Assembly: GCA_019115145.1 (NCBI GenBank)
Contig: DXED01000030.1
Location: 62,001-126,000 of the forward strand
DNA: 64,000 nucleotides
Origin: Claveliimonas intestinigallinarum
GTDB taxonomy: Bacteria > Bacillota > Clostridia > Lachnospirales > Lachnospiraceae
Reading direction: 5' to 3'
In this document: piece by piece, positions 60,609 to 64,000 of the stretch
Layout of the letters: every line of letters starts with the position of its first letter
Position numbering within the stretch: position 1 is the stretch's first letter
The notes under the pieces: model-generated
What the model saw: the letters and a program-made list of their open reading frames with translations, nothing else
The model's database searches: none
What the model was told of the DNA's origin: nothing
Translations under genes and position numbers: made by a program

Positions 60609-61516
60609 TGAATTTAAAACAATTGGAGGCATTTGTGGAGGTGGCTCAGTCCGGCAGCTTCTCAAAAGCGGCAAAAAAGCTGTTTCTGACGCAGCCCACC
60701 ATCAGCGCCCACATTGCCTCTCTGGAAAAAGAACTGGATACAAGGGTTTTTGTGCGAAACACAAAGGAGGTGGCGCTCTCCCCCGAGGGGCAGAAGCTGT
60801 ACACCTACGCCCGCCAGATCCTGGATCTGACGGAAAAGATAAAGGAAGAGTTCGGCAGACACGACGAGGAGGAGCAGAAATGTGTGACTATCGCGGCCTC
60901 CACCATCCCTGCGCAGTACCTTCTCCCTGACATCCTGGCCAAATTTAACGCCAAGCATCCCGGCGAGCAGCTCCGGATCCTGGAGTCGGACAGCAGCCAG
61001 GTGGCGGAGCAGGTGGCGGAGGGCTCGGTGGATATCGGCTTTACCGGCACTGTGCTGGAGAAAAAATTCTGCAAGTATATTCCCTTCTACAAGGATCAGC
61101 TCGTGGTCATCACGCCGAACACGGAAAAATACCGGGAGTACAAACAGCTGGGAAGCGATATCTACTGGATACAAGAGGAGAGCGTCATCATGCGGGAGGA
61201 GGGATCAGGCACCCGCAAGGAGGCGGAAAAACAGCTCCGGCACCTGGGCATCCGGGCGGAGCGGCTCCACATCATCGCCAGCATCGCCAACCAGGAGACC
61301 ATCAAGAGATCAGTCATCCAGGGCATGGGCGTCTCCATCCTGTCCCGGCTGGCCGCCAAGAACGAGGTGGAGAGCGGACAGATGCTGGAGTTCCCCATCC
61401 CCGAGGCGGACGAGGGAAGGGACCTGAACCTTGTGTACAACAAAAATCATCCCCTGTCCAAGTCGGCGCAGCGGTTTATCAAGACTGTGAAGGAGATCTA
61501 TCGCATCGAAAAATAG
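60608..61516 (+). CDS. Selenium-associated LysR-family regulator
   Basis: A 302-residue LysR protein: N-terminal winged helix (LEAFVEVAQSGSFSKAAKKL, TQPTISAHIASLEKEL) and a C-terminal effector domain. Translation is coupled to selB (TGATG), so it belongs to the selenium operon; LysR genes at this place are known in selenium loci. It may control the operon at 55.5 kb or the divergent-like promoter of the desulfurase gene. Confidence 0.88.
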   Translation: MNLKQLEAFVEVAQSGSFSKAAKKLFLTQPTISAHIASLEKELDTRVFVRNTKEVALSPEGQKLYTYARQILDLTEKIKEEFGRHDEEEQKCVTIAASTIPAQYLLPDILAKFNAKHPGEQLRILESDSSQVAEQVAEGSVDIGFTGTVLEKKFCKYIPFYKDQLVVITPNTEKYREYKQLGSDIYWIQEESVIMREEGSGTRKEAEKQLRHLGIRAERLHIIASIANQETIKRSVIQGMGVSILSRLAAKNEVESGQMLEFPIPEADEGRDLNLVYNKNHPLSKSAQRFIKTVKEIYRIEK

Positions 61517-61536
61517 GCGGAAATACCAAACGGAAG

Positions 61537-61567
61537 CGCTCTGTGGAAGGCCACAGGGCGTTTTTTT
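61537..61567 (+). terminator. Terminator of the sel operon
   Basis: Ten-pair stem with one T-G (61537-61546 with 61551-61560), loop AAGG and seven T residues. Confidence 0.9.
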
Positions 61568-61674
61568 AAGGGGCATGATGTTGGGACAGTGGCTCTTTGT
61601 AATTTATAGAAAAAGCAAATGAATAAAATCTATATATTGATTTTAACGATTAGACGTAAAGACGCAAAGAGAAG

Positions 61675-61680
61675 TATACT
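61675..61680 (+). promoter_or_regulatory. Possible -10 box before the desulfurase gene
   Basis: TATACT in an AT-rich stretch, 36 bases before the start; the -35 (TAGACG at 61651-61656, 18-base spacer) is weak, which would fit an activated promoter. Confidence 0.35.
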
Positions 61681-61716
61681 AAGAAAGAAGCCAGAAGACA
61701 GATTGGGGGAATGAAG

Positions 61717-62859
61717 ATGATCTATCTGGACAATGCGGCGACGACGATGCAGAAGCCGAAGGAAGTGATCCAGGCGGTTGTGACTGCCATGCAGTCCATG
61801 GGGAACGCCGGCAGGGGTGCGCACTCGGCCTCGCTGGAAGCATCAAGAACGATATATGACACAAGAGAGAAGCTCTGCCACTTTTTCGGCGGAAAGGATC
61901 CCAGACAGCTGGTGTTCACATGCAACTCCACGGAGAGCCTGAACACGGCCATCAAGGGCGTTTTAAATCCCGGTGATCACGTGATCACCACTATGCTGGA
62001 GCACAATTCCGTGCTGCGTCCCCTTTACGAGATGGAGGAGCGGGGAGTTCGCCTGACCATCATAGAGAGTGACAGAAAAGGGCTCGTTGAATACGAAGAT
62101 TTTGAGAGGGCTATCTGTCCGGAGACAAAGGCCATCGTGTGTACCCACGGCTCCAACCTGACAGGCAATCTGGTGGATATCGAGAGAGTGGGCAGGATCG
62201 CGAAGGACCACGGCCTTCTCTTTATCGTGGATGCCTCCCAGACAGCGGGGGTATTTCCCATTGACGTGGAGAAGATGCACATAGACATCCTCTGCTTTAC
62301 AGGCCACAAGGGGCTCTTGGGGCCCCAGGGGACAGGCGGTATGTACGTGAGGGAGGGCGTCAAAGTGCGGCCCTTAAAGAGCGGCGGCAGCGGCGTCCAG
62401 ACCTACAGCAGGACTCATCCGGCCCAGATGCCTACAGCCCTGGAGGCGGGGACCATGAACGGCCACGGCATAGCGGGACTCCACGCGGCCGTGGAGTATA
62501 TTGAGCGGACAGGCATATACAACATCCGCAAAAGAGAGCAGGAATGTATGTGGAATTTCTACAACGGAGTGAAAGATATTCCCGGCGTTACTGTGTACGG
62601 CGATTTTTCCGGAGGGGAGAGATGTCCCATCGTCTCCCTCAATATCGGTGATTATGACTCCTCAGAAGTTGGCGATGAACTTCTTACAGAATATGGAATT
62701 TCTACCAGACCGGGGGCTCACTGTGCGCCTCTGATGCACCAGGCCCTGGGAACGGTGGAGCAGGGGGCAGTAAGGTTCAGCTTTTCCCACTACACCACTG
62801 ATGAGGAGGTGGAGACGGCCATAAGAGCCATCCGTGAGCTTGCGCAGGAGGAAGAATAG
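61717..62859 (+). CDS. Cysteine desulfurase/selenocysteine lyase-like protein
   Basis: A 380-residue class V aminotransferase-fold PLP enzyme. The start MIYLDNAATT, the EHNSVLRP and VDASQTAG motifs, PLP lysine in CFTGHKGLLGP and a cysteine loop STRPGAHCAPLMHQAL are present. I use the ATG at 61717 (six bases after GGGGGA); ATG 61711 abuts that site. The family (EF2568-like) is linked to selenium loci and probably releases sulfur or selenium for SelD or labile-selenium cofactors. Confidence 0.85.
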   Translation: MIYLDNAATTMQKPKEVIQAVVTAMQSMGNAGRGAHSASLEASRTIYDTREKLCHFFGGKDPRQLVFTCNSTESLNTAIKGVLNPGDHVITTMLEHNSVLRPLYEMEERGVRLTIIESDRKGLVEYEDFERAICPETKAIVCTHGSNLTGNLVDIERVGRIAKDHGLLFIVDASQTAGVFPIDVEKMHIDILCFTGHKGLLGPQGTGGMYVREGVKVRPLKSGGSGVQTYSRTHPAQMPTALEAGTMNGHGIAGLHAAVEYIERTGIYNIRKREQECMWNFYNGVKDIPGVTVYGDFSGGERCPIVSLNIGDYDSSEVGDELLTEYGISTRPGAHCAPLMHQALGTVEQGAVRFSFSHYTTDEEVETAIRAIRELAQEEE

Positions 62860-62925
62860 TGGGTTCCTGGAGCTTTCGGTAAATCTGTTTTTTTGAGTGA
62901 ATGAGAGTAGAAGGAGGAAGTACAA

Positions 62926-64000
62926 ATGAATTTTAACTTGTCAGACTCAAAGAAAAAACTTGCGCTGGCAGGGGTGGTATGCGGACTTGTGGCGGCAGCC
63001 CTCGCGTACTTTGGAAACCCGGCCAACATGGCGATCTGTATCGCCTGCTTTATCCGCGACACAGCGGGGGCCCTTGGCATGCACCAGGCAGACACGGTAC
63101 AGTATGCCCGCCCTGAGATCATCGGCATCGTTCTCGGCGCTTTTGTGATTTCAGCGGCTACAAAGGAGTACCGTTCCACGGCTGGATCTTCACCGATGAT
63201 CCGCTTTATCCTTGGAATGGTCATCATGATCGGCTCCCTCGTGTTCCTGGGATGCCCGCTGCGTATGGTGATCCGTATGTCCGCAGGCGACCTGAACGCA
63301 TGGGTAGCCCTCATCGGCTTTATCCTCGGCGTGGCCACAGGCGCCTTTGCCCTGAAGAAGGGCTTCAGCCTGGGAAGGGCTCATGAGACCCAGAAGACCA
63401 GCGGCGTGGTACTGCCGGCCATCATGGTAGGTATCCTGCTGCTTGCACTGTGCACCACACTTCTCAAGTCCAGCACAAGCGGCCCGGGAAGCATGCATGC
63501 ACCTATCATTATCTCCCTCATCGGAGGACTGATCTTCGGCGCCTTTGCCCAGAAGTCGAGAATGTGCTTTGCGGGAAGTATCAGGGACGTGATCCTGATG
63601 AAAAACTTTGACCTTCTCACAGTGATCGTGGGACTTTTTGTTGTTATGCTGATCTACAACATCGCGACAGGAAACTTTACGCCTGGCTTTGACACACCGG
63701 GCATCATTGCCCACTCCGAGCACCTGTGGAACATTCTCGGCATGTACGCGGTAGGCTTTGCTGCTGTACTGGCAGGCGGATGCCCGTTGCGCCAGCTTGT
63801 CCTTGCGGGACAGGGATCTGCGGATTCAGCGGTGACAGTTCTGGGTCTGTTCTTCGGCGCGGCTCTGTGCCACAACCTGGGACTTGCCTCCAGCGGCACA
63901 GCCCTCAACGCGGAGACTGGAGAGGTTGTAGCGGGAGCGGCTACACCTGCCGGAAAGGTGGCGGTGATCATCTGTATCATCGTGTGCTTTATCATTGCGT
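62926..64000 (+). CDS. yedE: YedE selenium-associated transporter (runs off the window)
   Basis: An open frame without stop from ATG 62926 to the end, 358 codons. AGAAGGAGG is well placed. The protein has about nine membrane helices and paired cysteine motifs such as ICIACFIRDTAGALGMHQ, GCPLRMVIRMSAGD, SRMCFAGSIRDVILM and GCPLRQLVLAGQGSADS, the YeeE/YedE pattern. It is predicted to import a selenium species. It follows the desulfurase by 66 bases and completes the selenium locus. Confidence 0.92.
   Translation, partial: MNFNLSDSKKKLALAGVVCGLVAAALAYFGNPANMAICIACFIRDTAGALGMHQADTVQYARPEIIGIVLGAFVISAATKEYRSTAGSSPMIRFILGMVIMIGSLVFLGCPLRMVIRMSAGDLNAWVALIGFILGVATGAFALKKGFSLGRAHETQKTSGVVLPAIMVGILLLALCTTLLKSSTSGPGSMHAPIIISLIGGLIFGAFAQKSRMCFAGSIRDVILMKNFDLLTVIVGLFVVMLIYNIATGNFTPGFDTPGIIAHSEHLWNILGMYAVGFAAVLAGGCPLRQLVLAGQGSADSAVTVLGLFFGAALCHNLGLASSGTALNAETGEVVAGAATPAGKVAVIICIIVCFIIA

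Noticed and set aside
1..64000. CRISPR arrays, rRNA or tRNA genes, complete insertion sequences
   Set aside because: No regular spacer repeats, no tRNA-like TTCGA arms with cloverleaf, and no intact transposase were seen on reading.

Overview
The window looks like a chromosomal segment of an anaerobic gut Firmicute of the Lachnospiraceae (Clostridium cluster XIVa) type. The reasons are the generally high G+C by eye, strong AGGAGG ribosome sites with frequent TTG/GTG starts, a nine-gene V-type ATPase operon, a carboxynorspermidine-type polyamine operon, Rpn-type PD-(D/E)XK nuclease genes, xylan and galactoside hydrolases, and a selenocysteine machine with a UGA-containing selD. Genus assignment is inference. 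No rRNA, tRNA or CRISPR array was seen.

Layout. 1-3.3 kb: end of a polyamine operon (speE end, speB, carboxynorspermidine dehydrogenase, nspC). 3.3-8.4 kb: a plant-glycan locus (AraC regulator, GH42, GH30, GH43) scarred by apparent deletions: the regulator and GH42 have both lost their 5' ends at one junction, and GH43 seems to lack about 45 internal codons. 8.7-10.7 kb: an Rpn-like protein, a YfcE phosphodiesterase and a YczE-like membrane protein. 10.8-13.5 kb: an AraC regulator overlapping a minimal sufC-sufB pair. 13.6-18.3 kb: an AT-rich, probably transferred block with a LacI regulator, a stand-alone RarA-C-like protein, an MFS carrier and a purine permease. 18.3-22.8 kb: a flavoprotein and the thiamine salvage operon thiM-thiE-HAD-thiD. 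23.5-32.2 kb: V-ATPase genes G-C-I-K-F-E-A-B-D, with a strongly folded multi-hairpin element between B and D. 32.5-33.6 kb: a HigBA-type toxin-antitoxin pair and an Rpn gene remnant. 33.8-37.3 kb: an ECF sigma factor, a membrane protein and an ABC exporter.

37.3-43.6 kb: an AraC regulator diverging from a five-gene sugar operon (Gfo/Idh dehydrogenase, two TIM-barrel isomerase-like proteins, class II aldolase, PfkB kinase). 43.7-48.2 kb: a two-component system diverging from two PH-domain membrane proteins. 48.2-55.3 kb: small and single genes, including an Hsp20 gene behind a degenerate CIRCE operator, a zinc-ribbon/YARHG protein, nagB, a CBM9-like protein and an rRNA methyltransferase-like protein. 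55.5-64 kb: a selenium locus, yedF-selD(Sec)-selA-selB-lysR, then a cysteine desulfurase-like gene and yedE running off the end.

How the genes work together. The selenium locus covers likely selenium uptake (YedE), selenium release or delivery (desulfurase-like protein, YedF), activation to selenophosphate (SelD), Sec-tRNA synthesis (SelA) and decoding (SelB); SelD is itself a selenoprotein with a good bacterial SECIS hairpin after its UGA. The polyamine operon appears to encode both the aminopropyltransferase and the carboxynorspermidine routes. The most intriguing unexplained items are the structured element inside the V-ATPase operon, the oxidation-linked sugar operon, the RarA-C-like protein with transporters, and the clustered gene-internal deletions between 4 and 9.1 kb.
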